The notes under the pieces: generated by a model
Database searches by the model: none
What the model was told of the DNA's origin: nothing
The model's input: only the letters and a program-made list of their open reading frames with translations
Assembly: GCF_003259365.1 (NCBI RefSeq)
Contig: NZ_QLLY01000004.1
Coordinates: 434,001 to 498,000 of the forward strand
From: Streptomyces sp. PsTaAH-137
GTDB taxonomy: Bacteria; Actinomycetota; Actinomycetes; Streptomycetales; Streptomycetaceae
Length of the DNA: 64,000 bases
Direction: 5' to 3'
In this document: positions 50,041 to 61,300 of the stretch, in pieces
Numbering within the stretch: position 1 is the first letter of the stretch
Layout of the letters: the number at the start of each line of letters is the position of its first letter
Translations under genes and position numbers: made by a program

Positions 50041-51396
50041 TCACGCCTTACGTCGTCGGCCTCTGCCACCGCGTGCAGGAGCGGCTCCGGCAGGGGCCTG
50101 AGGGCCCGGACGGTCGGCGGAGACCACCAGGGCCGCCAGCGCCGTCGTCACCGGCACAGAGGCCACCAGGCCGATCGAGCCGACCAGCGTGCGGACGATC
50201 TCCTCGGCCACCAGCTCGCTGTTGGCCACGTCCGACACGCTGCTCTGCGCGATCGAGAACAGCAGCAGCAGCGGCAGCGCCGCGCCCGCGTACGCCAGCA
50301 CCAGGGTGTTGACCACGGACGCGATGTGGTCGCGGCCGATGCGGATGCCCGCGCGGTACAGCCCCCGCCAGCCCATCGACGGGTTGGCCTCGTGCAGTTC
50401 CCAGACCGCCGACGTCTGGGTGACCGTCACGTCGTCGAGCACACCGAGCGAGCCGATGATGACGCCCGCCAGCAGCAGGCCGCTCATGTCGATGTCCGGA
50501 TACAGACCGTGGATCAGGCCGGTGTTGTCGTCCGTGTTGCCGGTCAGCGCGGCCCAACCGATGAACAGCGAGCCCAGCAGACCGATGAGCACCAGGGAGA
50601 CCAGGGTGCCCAGGACGGCGACGGAGGTCCTCGCCGACAGACCGTGGCACATGTAGAGCGCGATCAGCATGATGGCGCTGGCCCCGACGACCGCCACCAC
50701 CAGGGGATTCGAGCCCTGGAGGATCGCGGGCAGGATGAAGAGCGTCAGCACCCCGAAGCTGACCGCGAGCGCGACCAGCGCCATGACGCCCCGCATGCGA
50801 CCGACCAGCACCACGGCGAGGGCGAAGATTCCGGCCAGCAGCACCATCGGGATCTTGCGGTTCACATCGGTGACCGAGTACTGCAGATTCTCCGGGGCGT
50901 CCGGCGCGTAGGCCACGATCACCTTCTGGCCCTCGTGCAACTGCCGCGGCGAGTCGGGCTGGACGACCTCGGTGAACGTACGGCCCTTGTCCTTGCCGGT
51001 GTTGATGCGGATCGTCGCGTTCTCGCAGGTGCCGTGGGCCTGTTGCTGCGCGGAGGAGCCCTCGGCCGTGGAGGTGTCGCCGGTCGGGGTGTCCCCCGAG
51101 GCGTTCACGGAGGCACAGGAGACCTTCTCGACCTTGGCCACCGTGGCCTGCTGCGTCTGCCGGTCGAAGCCGACGCCGGTGCGCTCGTGAGCCGGTGCGC
51201 CGCCGGGCCACAGCACCGCGAGGCCCACCACCACCGCCACGGAGAACGGGATCAGGACCGCTGCGATGACCTTTCGCAGATGCCTGGAGACCGGGGCGGC
51301 CGGGCCGTGGCTGTGGGAGTGGCCGTGGCCTCCCTCGGACGGGCCGTGTCCGTGGGGCGGTTGGGGCGGGGGAGGCGGTTGCTGGGTGGTGGTCAC
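50041..51396 (-). CDS. YibE/F-family integral membrane protein
   Basis: The 451-residue protein has a His/Gly/Pro-rich N-terminus (HGHGPSEGGHGHSHSHG), one helix near 42-65, an external domain to ~165 and then about 7-8 helices (KIPMVLLAGIFALAVVLVGRMRGVMALVALAVSFGVLTLFI onward) with DDVTVTQTSAVWEL, the YibE/F family. Function is unknown; the His cluster may bind metal. It converges on ssgA and is divergent from thiC. Confidence 0.85.
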   Translation of the reverse strand: MTTTQQPPPPPQPPHGHGPSEGGHGHSHSHGPAAPVSRHLRKVIAAVLIPFSVAVVVGLAVLWPGGAPAHERTGVGFDRQTQQATVAKVEKVSCASVNASGDTPTGDTSTAEGSSAQQQAHGTCENATIRINTGKDKGRTFTEVVQPDSPRQLHEGQKVIVAYAPDAPENLQYSVTDVNRKIPMVLLAGIFALAVVLVGRMRGVMALVALAVSFGVLTLFILPAILQGSNPLVVAVVGASAIMLIALYMCHGLSARTSVAVLGTLVSLVLIGLLGSLFIGWAALTGNTDDNTGLIHGLYPDIDMSGLLLAGVIIGSLGVLDDVTVTQTSAVWELHEANPSMGWRGLYRAGIRIGRDHIASVVNTLVLAYAGAALPLLLLFSIAQSSVSDVANSELVAEEIVRTLVGSIGLVASVPVTTALAALVVSADRPGPQAPAGAAPARGGRGRRRKA

Positions 51397-51479
51397 CGAC
51401 CGATCATCGCAAGAACGACAGGGGCCCTCTGTTCAACGCGTCCGAAGGGGCGCTAGCGTGGGGGCACCTTTGCACACGC

Positions 51480-53410
<1,931 letters not shown>

Positions 53411-53439
53411 GGCGTCGGCCGTACCGGCGCGCACGACTG

Positions 53440-53473
53440 CGGCTCGGGGCTTCGTGCACAGCGCCCCGAGCCG
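53440..53473. terminator. bidirectional terminator between thiC and a membrane-protein gene
   Basis: CGGCTCGGGGC and GCCCCGAGCCG form a perfect 11-bp stem with a 12-base loop between converging genes. Confidence 0.75.
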
Positions 53474-53504
53474 AGGTCACGGCCTTCGTGTACCTGTCGG
53501 ACGG

Positions 53505-54380
53505 TCAGTCCGGCCGGCGCTCGGGGCCGCCGAAGTCCGGGCTGGAGAAGTCCGGACTGGAGAAGCCGGCGCGCTGTCCGGTGGCGGTGCCGCCACCGTC
53601 AGGGCTGCTGAACCCCGGCCTGTTGTAGCCGAGCTGGGGCATCCGGCTCGTGGCCTCGGCCCGGCCGGCGCCGAGTGAGCCACCGCCCGCGGGCGGCTCG
53701 GCGAGAGCCTCCCGCAGGAACGGCAGGATGCCCCGCTCCAGCAGTGCCTTGGCCCAGGCTTCCCTGGCCCGCGTCACCGCCTCGTTCGCCGCGCCGTGGG
53801 CTCCGGCCTGGAGCGAGGTCGCCCCGTTGCGCAGAGCCGTGAGCAGCAGGCACACCGCCGCGACGAGGATGCCCGCCGCGGTGAGCGCGCCGAAGACCCA
53901 GCCGGCCGTGAGCAGGGTGCCGGCGAAGTCCGGTGGCGGGTTGAGCATCTTCAGGATGTAGCCGACCAGCAGAAAGATCGCGGCGGCCGTCCCGGCGAGC
54001 ACCGGGAAGAGGACGACGGCGACCGCGGCGATACCGGGCCCTGTCGTCTCCGCGACGTCACTCACGGTGGCGGCGAAGCCCAGGGGATTGCCGCCGCCGG
54101 TTTCCGAGGTCGTGCCGGAGGTGCCTCCTTCGTCGAGCGGTTGGGGCCGCGGGGAGGTACGCAGATCCTCACGGACCGATATGTAGTGCTGGTACTCGGT
54201 CGCTGCGGCGGCACTGATCAACGCCGCCGCGTTGAGAGCCATGGTGCGCAGCTGTTCGGGGTTGAGCCGCTGGCCCACTGCGGCGAGATCAGGCCGGTTC
54301 GGTGCGGTACGCAGCGCCTCATCGAGGATCCGCTCGAACTCGGGGCGGTCCTCGTTCAGCAAATGCGGAGCGCTGTTCAT
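53505..54380 (-). CDS. membrane protein with C-terminal FSSPD repeats, unknown function
   Basis: The ~291-residue protein has a soluble helical N-terminus (PEFERILDEALRTAP, LNPEQLRTMALNAAALISAAA), two hydrophobic segments (GIAAVAVVLFPVLAGTAAAIFLLVGYIL and LTAGWVFGALTAAGILVAAVCLLLTAL) and a Gly/Pro-rich tail with three FSSPD units. I do not recognise a family. ATG 54380 has GGGGG 7 bp upstream; an ATG two codons earlier overlaps that site. Confidence 0.75.
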   Translation of the reverse strand: MNSAPHLLNEDRPEFERILDEALRTAPNRPDLAAVGQRLNPEQLRTMALNAAALISAAAATEYQHYISVREDLRTSPRPQPLDEGGTSGTTSETGGGNPLGFAATVSDVAETTGPGIAAVAVVLFPVLAGTAAAIFLLVGYILKMLNPPPDFAGTLLTAGWVFGALTAAGILVAAVCLLLTALRNGATSLQAGAHGAANEAVTRAREAWAKALLERGILPFLREALAEPPAGGGSLGAGRAEATSRMPQLGYNRPGFSSPDGGGTATGQRAGFSSPDFSSPDFGGPERRPD

Positions 54381-54569
54381 GTGCATCCCCCGATGCTCCG
54401 TAGGGCTTGGTGGCCCGCATGGGTACGAGCCGTCGGGCAGAAACGGAGGGGAGCCTGCTACGGATAAGCCGATGGTAGAGCTGCCACGGCGCGCGGTGAC
54501 AGGGGGTTTCCGGAAATTGGCCTTGCGGCCGGAGGAATCCTCCGTCTACCGCGCCTTCCCGATCAACTC

Positions 54570-55661
54570 TCAGATATCCATCGGCAGTTGCTGGACCAGG
54601 AGTTTTCCGGCCATGGTCACACCGCCGTCCATGGCGATGGCGAGTCCGCCCGCGTACACGTGCGGTCCCTCGACGGCGGGCCGGGCGGGCTTCTCCTCGG
54701 CGTCGTCGGCGCCGGACTCGGCTCCGACCTCGCCCAGGAGGTACGGGATCGGGCTGTGGCCGTGCACCACTCGGCTGCCGCCGAAGGCGCCGAGCAGCTC
54801 GCGGACGGCGCCGGGGCCCGACTCCTCGTCGCGGAAGGCGAACCGCTTGGTGAACTTGCGGAACAGGTCCCAGCACTCGTCCGCGTCGTTGCGCGTGAGC
54901 GTCTCGCGGATGGTGTCGTTGACGGCCTCGATGGAATCGCCGTAGTCGAGGTACGACGTGGCGTCGGAGTGCATCAGCAGGTGGTCGTCCTCGATCTCGA
55001 TCGCGTCGAGTCGGGACATCCACTGCAGATGGACGTCCTGGAGGCGGTCCATGTCGGACTTCTGTCCGCCGTTGAGCAGCCAGGCGGCCTGGAAGGTCGC
55101 GGTGCCGGCGCCCGAATTGACGGGGGTGTCGCCGAACCGCTTGGCGCCGAGCAGCAGCAGCTCGTGGTTGCCCATGAGGGCCTTGCAGTAGCCGCCCGCC
55201 GCGGCGGCCTCAGCCGAGAGCCGCATCACGAGGTCGATGACGCCGATCCCGTCGGGCCCGCGGTCGGTGAAGTCGCCGAGGAACCACAGGCGGGCGGTGC
55301 CCGCCGCCCAGTTCCCCTCCGCGTCGATCAGGCCCTTCTCCTGAAGGGCGGCGATCAGCTCGGCGAGATAGCCGTGCACGTCGCCGACGACGAACAGCGG
55401 ACCGGGTCCTTCGCCCGCCACGGGGGCGGGAACCGGCGCCTGCTGCGGGGCCTCGGGCGGGGGCGGATCGGTCCTGCTGATGACCGGCAGATCGCGCTCC
55501 GTCGGCGTGTATCCCTCCGGATAGGCGTCGGGATTCTCCGCTCCGGGGGCGGGCTCGGTGGGCATCACATTCGCCGGTACGTCATGGACGTACGCGGGAA
55601 CGCGGAAATCACGCAGCGTCTCTGTGCGCGCTGCGGGTCCCTGACCGGCCCCCTGAGTCAT
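54570..55661 (-). CDS. calcineurin-like metallophosphoesterase
   Basis: The 363-residue protein has a ~85-residue Pro-rich disordered start, then the two-metal phosphoesterase motifs GDVHG (Asp94, His96), GDFTDRG (129-135), GNHE (164-167), a later MHSD and VHGHSP. The set resembles PPP-type serine/threonine phosphatases more than generic nucleases. The substrate is unknown. ATG 55661 follows GGAGGGG. Upstream in-frame ATGs do not add conserved sequence. Confidence 0.88.
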   Translation of the reverse strand: MTQGAGQGPAARTETLRDFRVPAYVHDVPANVMPTEPAPGAENPDAYPEGYTPTERDLPVISRTDPPPPEAPQQAPVPAPVAGEGPGPLFVVGDVHGYLAELIAALQEKGLIDAEGNWAAGTARLWFLGDFTDRGPDGIGVIDLVMRLSAEAAAAGGYCKALMGNHELLLLGAKRFGDTPVNSGAGTATFQAAWLLNGGQKSDMDRLQDVHLQWMSRLDAIEIEDDHLLMHSDATSYLDYGDSIEAVNDTIRETLTRNDADECWDLFRKFTKRFAFRDEESGPGAVRELLGAFGGSRVVHGHSPIPYLLGEVGAESGADDAEEKPARPAVEGPHVYAGGLAIAMDGGVTMAGKLLVQQLPMDI

Positions 55662-55888
55662 CGACCCCTCCACCATTGCGCCGCCTGTGCACCGGATCGG
55701 ACTGCCTGGTCGCAGCGGCCCGCGGTGTCGTCCGCCCATCATAGGAATGCGGCTCGCGCTGTGTGATGCACCAGGGGTGGTGAATCGGTGACGGGGGGCT
55801 GTTCGCCCCTCATTTCTCCCGAATTGGTGCGGACTTTTCCTTGCTGGTTTCCGGGCCGCCCCGCGGTCGCGGGGCGGCGGCGGGACGG

Positions 55889-57004
55889 TCAGCCCTGCTT
55901 CGGGGAGCGCGGTGGGCTGACCGTGGTGCGGGAAGGGCGGCGCATCGAGGACGTCCGCACGATGAGTTCCGTCGGTATCACCTGCTCGACCGGTTGATCG
56001 GATTCGAGGCCCTCGATGGCGTCGATGAGCAGTTGGACGACGGCCGTGCCGATGCGTCGCGGTTTGAGCGACAGGGTGGTGATGGGCGGCTCGGTGTTCG
56101 CGTACACGTTCGACTCACTGCAGCAGACGAGCAGCAGGTCCTCGGGGACGCGCAGGCCGTAGCGGCGGGCCGCGGCGAGCAGGTCCGTGCCGTTGGGGTC
56201 GAAGAGGCCGTACACCGCGTCGGGGCGGTCGGGCCGGGCGAGCAGGCGGTCGGCGGCGACGGCACCCGCACACGGATCGTGCGCGGGGTACGACTCGTAG
56301 ACCGGCTCCTGCCCGATCCGCTCGCACCAGCGCAGGTACGCGGAGGTGGAGAGGTGGGTGTACGTGTCGGTGGTGGTGCCCGTGAGCAGGCCGATGCGAC
56401 GGGCGCCGGCCTCGGCGAGATGGTCGAGGATGCCGAGCACGGCGGCCTCGTGGTCGTTGTCGACCCAGGCGGTCACCGGCAGGGTGCCCCCGGGGCGCCC
56501 GTCCGAGACGACGGGCAGGCCCTGGCGGACCAGCTCGCTGACGACCGGGTCGTGGTCGGAGGGGTCGATGACGACGGTGCCGTCGAGCGCGACGTTCGAC
56601 CACACGTCGTGACGTGAGGTGGCGGGCAGGATGACCAGGGCGTACCCACGGGCGAGCGCGGCCGAGGTCGCGGCTCTGGCCATCTCCGCGAAGTACGCGA
56701 ATTCGGTGAAGGTGAAAGGTTCATCCCCGTAGGTCGTCACGGTCAGGCCGATGAGGCCCGACTTGCCGGTACGGAGCGTTCGGGCCGCCGCGGACGGGCG
56801 GTAGCCCAACCGGTCGGCGACCTCGCGGACGTGGCGTCGGGTGGCGTCGGGGAGCCGGCCCTTGCCGTTGAGTGCATCGGAGACAGTAGTGATCGAGACC
56901 CCCGCGGCGGCGGCGACATCTCTGATGCCCGCTCTGCCCGGCCGGGTGCCTCTGCGGGTCGTCGTCTCCGCCCGGCTCACCTGGTGCTTCCCTGCTGCTG
57001 TCAT
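55889..57004 (-). CDS. LacI-family transcriptional regulator
   Basis: The ~371-residue protein has a LacI helix-turn-helix (IRDVAAAAGVSITTVSDALNGKGRLPDATRRHVREVADRLGYRPSAAAR) from about residue 27. A periplasmic-binding-protein-like effector domain follows. The ligand is probably a sugar, but no sugar genes are adjacent. ATG 57004 is chosen. hisC is divergent, 376 bp away. Confidence 0.9.
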   Translation of the reverse strand: MTAAGKHQVSRAETTTRRGTRPGRAGIRDVAAAAGVSITTVSDALNGKGRLPDATRRHVREVADRLGYRPSAAARTLRTGKSGLIGLTVTTYGDEPFTFTEFAYFAEMARAATSAALARGYALVILPATSRHDVWSNVALDGTVVIDPSDHDPVVSELVRQGLPVVSDGRPGGTLPVTAWVDNDHEAAVLGILDHLAEAGARRIGLLTGTTTDTYTHLSTSAYLRWCERIGQEPVYESYPAHDPCAGAVAADRLLARPDRPDAVYGLFDPNGTDLLAAARRYGLRVPEDLLLVCCSESNVYANTEPPITTLSLKPRRIGTAVVQLLIDAIEGLESDQPVEQVIPTELIVRTSSMRRPSRTTVSPPRSPKQG

Positions 57005-57380
57005 GGCGAGCCGATAGTAGGGCTCATGCGGCTGCATGGCGGGGGCGCATATGCCGGGGTTGACAGGCACGTTTCTGCAAGGTGATGCACCGTCAATGAC
57101 CTTGGAATGTAGGGGAGTTGGAGGTCATCACGCTAGTACGTCACTTGTCGGCACGCATGAGCCTGCCAAGTCGGCGATGTTGCGAACAGGTCTCAACTCA
57201 CCTTCACGGGTGATGCGCGCCACGGCGCGAGCCAGGGGCGCACGCCAGGGCATGGAGCGCTCCCCCCTCTCCGTACGCCGCGCGGTCCCGTGTGAGCCGA
57301 GGTGAGCCGGCCCATTGGGGCGGCCGGCGAATCCTCTTAAGGTGAGCAGTATTGGAACGGTGGCCACAAGGAGGACTGCG
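57005..57380. promoter_or_regulatory. LacI-hisC divergent intergenic region
   Basis: A 376-bp gap between divergent genes. A consensus-like TTGACA lies at 57060-57065 on the plus strand; the -10 match 17 bp later (TGATGC) is weak. No other motif or convincing small gene is seen. Confidence 0.4.
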
Positions 57381-58460
57381 GTGAGCGAGACCAACCCGAA
57401 GCTGCGTGCGGAGCTGGCGGGGATCCCCGCCTACAAGCCGGGCAAGCCCGCGGCCGCCGGGGGCCCGGTGGCGTACAAGCTCTCCTCCAACGAGAACCCG
57501 TATCCGCCGCTGCCCGGCGTCATGGAGCAGGCGATCGCCGCGGCCGGGGCGTTCAACCGCTACCCGGACATGGCCTGCACCGGGCTCATGAACGAGCTGG
57601 CGGACCGCTTCGGCGTGCCGGTGACGCACCTGGCCACGGGCACCGGCTCGGTCGGCGTCGCCCAGCAGCTGCTCCAGGCGACCAGCGGTCCCGGCGATGA
57701 GGTCATCTACGCCTGGCGGTCCTTCGAGGCGTACCCGATCATCACGCAGATCAGCGGCGCGACGTCGGTGCGGGTGCCGCTGACCGGCGACGAGGTGCAC
57801 GACCTCGACGCGATGGCCGACGCCATCACCGACCGCACGCGCCTCATCTTCGTCTGCAACCCCAACAACCCGACCGGCACCGTGGTGCGACGTGCCGAGC
57901 TGGAGCGGTTCCTCGACCGGGTTCCCTCCGACGTGCTGGTCGTGCTCGACGAGGCGTACCGGGAGTTCATCCGTGACGCCGAGGTGCCGGACGGCGTGGA
58001 GATCTACCGGGACCGGCCGAACGTGGCGGTGCTGCGGACCTTCTCGAAGGCGTACGGCCTCGCGGGCCTGCGGGTCGGTTTCGCCATCGCGCACGAGCCG
58101 GTGGCGGCCGCGCTGCGGCAGACCGCGGTGCCGTTCGGCGTGAGCCAGCTCGCGCAGGACGCGGCGGTGGCCTCGCTGCGTATGGAGGACGAACTGCTCG
58201 GCCGTGTCGGCTCCTTGGTGGCCGAGCGGACCCGGGTCGTCGACGCGCTGCGGGAGCAGGGCTGGACCGTGCCGGAGACGCAGGCCAACTTCGTGTGGCT
58301 GCGGCTGGGGGAGAAGACCCTGGACTTCGCGGCGGCGTGCGAGGCGGCCGGGGTGGTCGTCCGCCCGTTCGCCGGCGAGGGGATGCGGGCCACGATCGGC
58401 GAGACCGAGGCCAACGACATCTTCCTTCAGGCGGCCAAGGCGTTCCGCAAGGAGATGTAG
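57381..58460 (+). CDS. hisC: HisC-family aminotransferase (histidinol-phosphate or aromatic amino acid)
   Basis: The 359-residue fold-type I aminotransferase has [38 protein letters not shown] and PLP lysine Lys223 in [14 protein letters not shown]. This branch includes histidinol-phosphate and aromatic aminotransferases; it lies away from a his operon, so an aromatic amino acid role is possible. GTG 57381 follows AAGGAGG by 7 bp. A strong hairpin follows. Confidence 0.88.
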   Translation: MSETNPKLRAELAGIPAYKPGKPAAAGGPVAYKLSSNENPYPPLPGVMEQAIAAAGAFNRYPDMACTGLMNELADRFGVPVTHLATGTGSVGVAQQLLQATSGPGDEVIYAWRSFEAYPIITQISGATSVRVPLTGDEVHDLDAMADAITDRTRLIFVCNPNNPTGTVVRRAELERFLDRVPSDVLVVLDEAYREFIRDAEVPDGVEIYRDRPNVAVLRTFSKAYGLAGLRVGFAIAHEPVAAALRQTAVPFGVSQLAQDAAVASLRMEDELLGRVGSLVAERTRVVDALREQGWTVPETQANFVWLRLGEKTLDFAAACEAAGVVVRPFAGEGMRATIGETEANDIFLQAAKAFRKEM

Positions 58461-58482
58461 CTCGGACGGCGGGAACGGCGGC

Positions 58483-58521
58483 GAACGGCCGGAGGGCGAG
58501 CACAGCGCCCTCCGGCCGTTC
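58483..58521 (+). terminator. terminator after hisC
   Basis: GAACGGCCGGAGGGC and GCCCTCCGGCCGTTC form a perfect 15-bp stem with a 9-base loop, 22 bp after the hisC stop. Confidence 0.8.
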
Positions 58522-58613
58522 TGTGTCGTCGTCCGGGAGCGCCTGTGGCGTTCATCGCAGTAGGGGGACCCCCCTTCGGATCCCGACAACCAGTACGACA
58601 TAATGCTTGTGAA

Positions 58614-58629
58614 TGTGAACGCGTTCACA
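58614..58629. promoter_or_regulatory. Rex operator (ROP) upstream of cydA
   Basis: TGTGAACGCGTTCACA is a perfect 16-bp palindrome and exactly matches the known Rex operator of S. coelicolor, bound when NADH is low. It lies 84 bp before cydA, as expected for the Rex-controlled cyd operon. Confidence 0.92.
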
Positions 58630-58712
58630 AGCGTGTCCCGGTTCCTCCCGGGATTTGTGGGATTAAAGGGGCAAACTGCCGCTGTGACCACAGCGATGTA
58701 AGGAGAGACGCA

Positions 58713-60218
58713 GTGGACCTGGCTTTGGCGCCGGAGACCCTGGCGCGATGGCAGTTCGGTATTACGACCGTCTACCACTTCCTGTTCGTCCCCCTGACGA
58801 TCTCGCTCGCGGCACTGACCGCCGGGCTGCAGACCGCCTGGGTGCGGACGGAGAACGAGAAGTACCTCAGGGCCACCAAGTTCTGGGGCAAGCTCTTCTT
58901 GATCAATATCGCGATGGGTGTCGTCACCGGCATCGTGCAGGAGTTCCAGTTCGGCATGAACTGGTCGGACTACTCCCGCTTCGTCGGTGACATCTTCGGG
59001 GCGCCACTCGCCTTCGAGGCGCTGATCGCGTTCTTCTTCGAGTCGACCTTCATCGGCCTGTGGATCTTCGGCTGGGACAAGCTGCCGAAGAAGATCCATC
59101 TGGCCTGCATCTGGATGGTCTCGATCGGCACGATCCTGTCCGCGTACTTCATCCTGGCGGCCAACTCCTGGATGCAGCACCCGGTCGGCTACCGGTACAA
59201 CGAGGCCAAGGGCCGCGCCGAGCTGACCGACTTCTGGCACGTGCTCACCCAGAACACCGCGCTCACCCAGGCCTTCCACACGCTGACCGCCTCCTTCCTC
59301 ACGGGCGGCGCGTTCATGGTCGGCATCGCCGCCTTCCACCTGGCGCGCAAGAAGCACATCCCCGTGATGAAGACCTCGCTGCGCCTCGGCCTGATCACCG
59401 TGATCGTCGGCGGCCTGCTCACCGCGGTCAGCGGTGACCAGCTCGGCAAGGTCATGTTCAAGCAGCAGCCCATGAAGATGGCCGCCGCCGAGGCCCTGTG
59501 GGACGGACAGAACTCCGCGCCGTTCTCGGTGTTCGCGTACGGCGACGTCAGCAAGGGCCACAACTCCGTCGAGCTGTCGATCCCCGGGATACTGTCCTTC
59601 CTCGCCGACGACAACTTCCACTCGTACGTCCCCGGCATCAACGACACCAACAAGGCCGAGCAGGAGAAGTACGGGCCCGGCGACTACCGCCCGATCATCC
59701 CCGTCACCTTCTGGGCCTTCCGCTGGATGATCGGCTTCGGGATGGCGTCCTTCGCGCTCGGCATCCTCGGGCTCTGGCTCACCCGCAAGAAGTTCATGCT
59801 GCCTCAGCACCTGCGGGTGGGTGAGGACGAAGTGCCGAACCTGGTGCTGTTCAAGAACAAGGCCCTCAGCCCGAAGTTCACCAAGCTCTACTGGCTCGCC
59901 GCCCTCTGGACGCTCGGCTTCCCGCTGATCGCCAACTCCTGGGGCTGGATCTTCACCGAGATGGGCCGTCAGCCGTGGGTCGTCTACGGCGTGCTGCAGA
60001 CCCGTGACGCGGTCTCCCCCGGTGTCTCGCAGGGCGAGGTCCTCACCTCGATGATCGTCTTCACCCTGCTGTACGCGGTGCTCGCCGTGATCGAGGTCAA
60101 GCTGCTCGTGAAGTACATCAAGGCCGGACCTCCCGAGCTGACCGACGACGATCTCAACCCGCCCACGAAGATCGGCGGAGACCGGGACGCCGACAAGCCG
60201 ATGGCCTTCTCGTACTGA
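58713..60218 (+). CDS. cydA: cytochrome bd ubiquinol oxidase subunit I
   Basis: CydA carries the haems of the high-affinity oxygen reductase that works at low oxygen and oxidises quinol. The 501-residue protein has about nine helices. The N-terminal histidine is in WQFGITTVYHFLFVPLTI (His22, haem b595 ligand region); later markers are EFQFGMNWSDYSRFVGDIFG, and GRQPWVVYGVLQT. GTG 58713 follows AAGGAGA. Its own region holds the Rex operator. cydB follows 19 bp later. Confidence 0.97.
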   Translation: MDLALAPETLARWQFGITTVYHFLFVPLTISLAALTAGLQTAWVRTENEKYLRATKFWGKLFLINIAMGVVTGIVQEFQFGMNWSDYSRFVGDIFGAPLAFEALIAFFFESTFIGLWIFGWDKLPKKIHLACIWMVSIGTILSAYFILAANSWMQHPVGYRYNEAKGRAELTDFWHVLTQNTALTQAFHTLTASFLTGGAFMVGIAAFHLARKKHIPVMKTSLRLGLITVIVGGLLTAVSGDQLGKVMFKQQPMKMAAAEALWDGQNSAPFSVFAYGDVSKGHNSVELSIPGILSFLADDNFHSYVPGINDTNKAEQEKYGPGDYRPIIPVTFWAFRWMIGFGMASFALGILGLWLTRKKFMLPQHLRVGEDEVPNLVLFKNKALSPKFTKLYWLAALWTLGFPLIANSWGWIFTEMGRQPWVVYGVLQTRDAVSPGVSQGEVLTSMIVFTLLYAVLAVIEVKLLVKYIKAGPPELTDDDLNPPTKIGGDRDADKPMAFSY

Positions 60219-60237
60219 GGCCCAGGGAGCATCTGTC

Positions 60238-61242
<1,005 letters not shown>

Positions 61243-61286
61243 GCACCTGCTCGCCCCCGCACTCCGACTCGCCTACGTGAGGGTGT

Positions 61287-61300
61287 GTTTCACGTGAAAC
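61287..61300. other. parS site over the cydCD start codon
   Basis: Exact GTTTCACGTGAAAC; the internal GTG at 61294-61296 is the start codon of cydCD. Confidence 0.95.
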
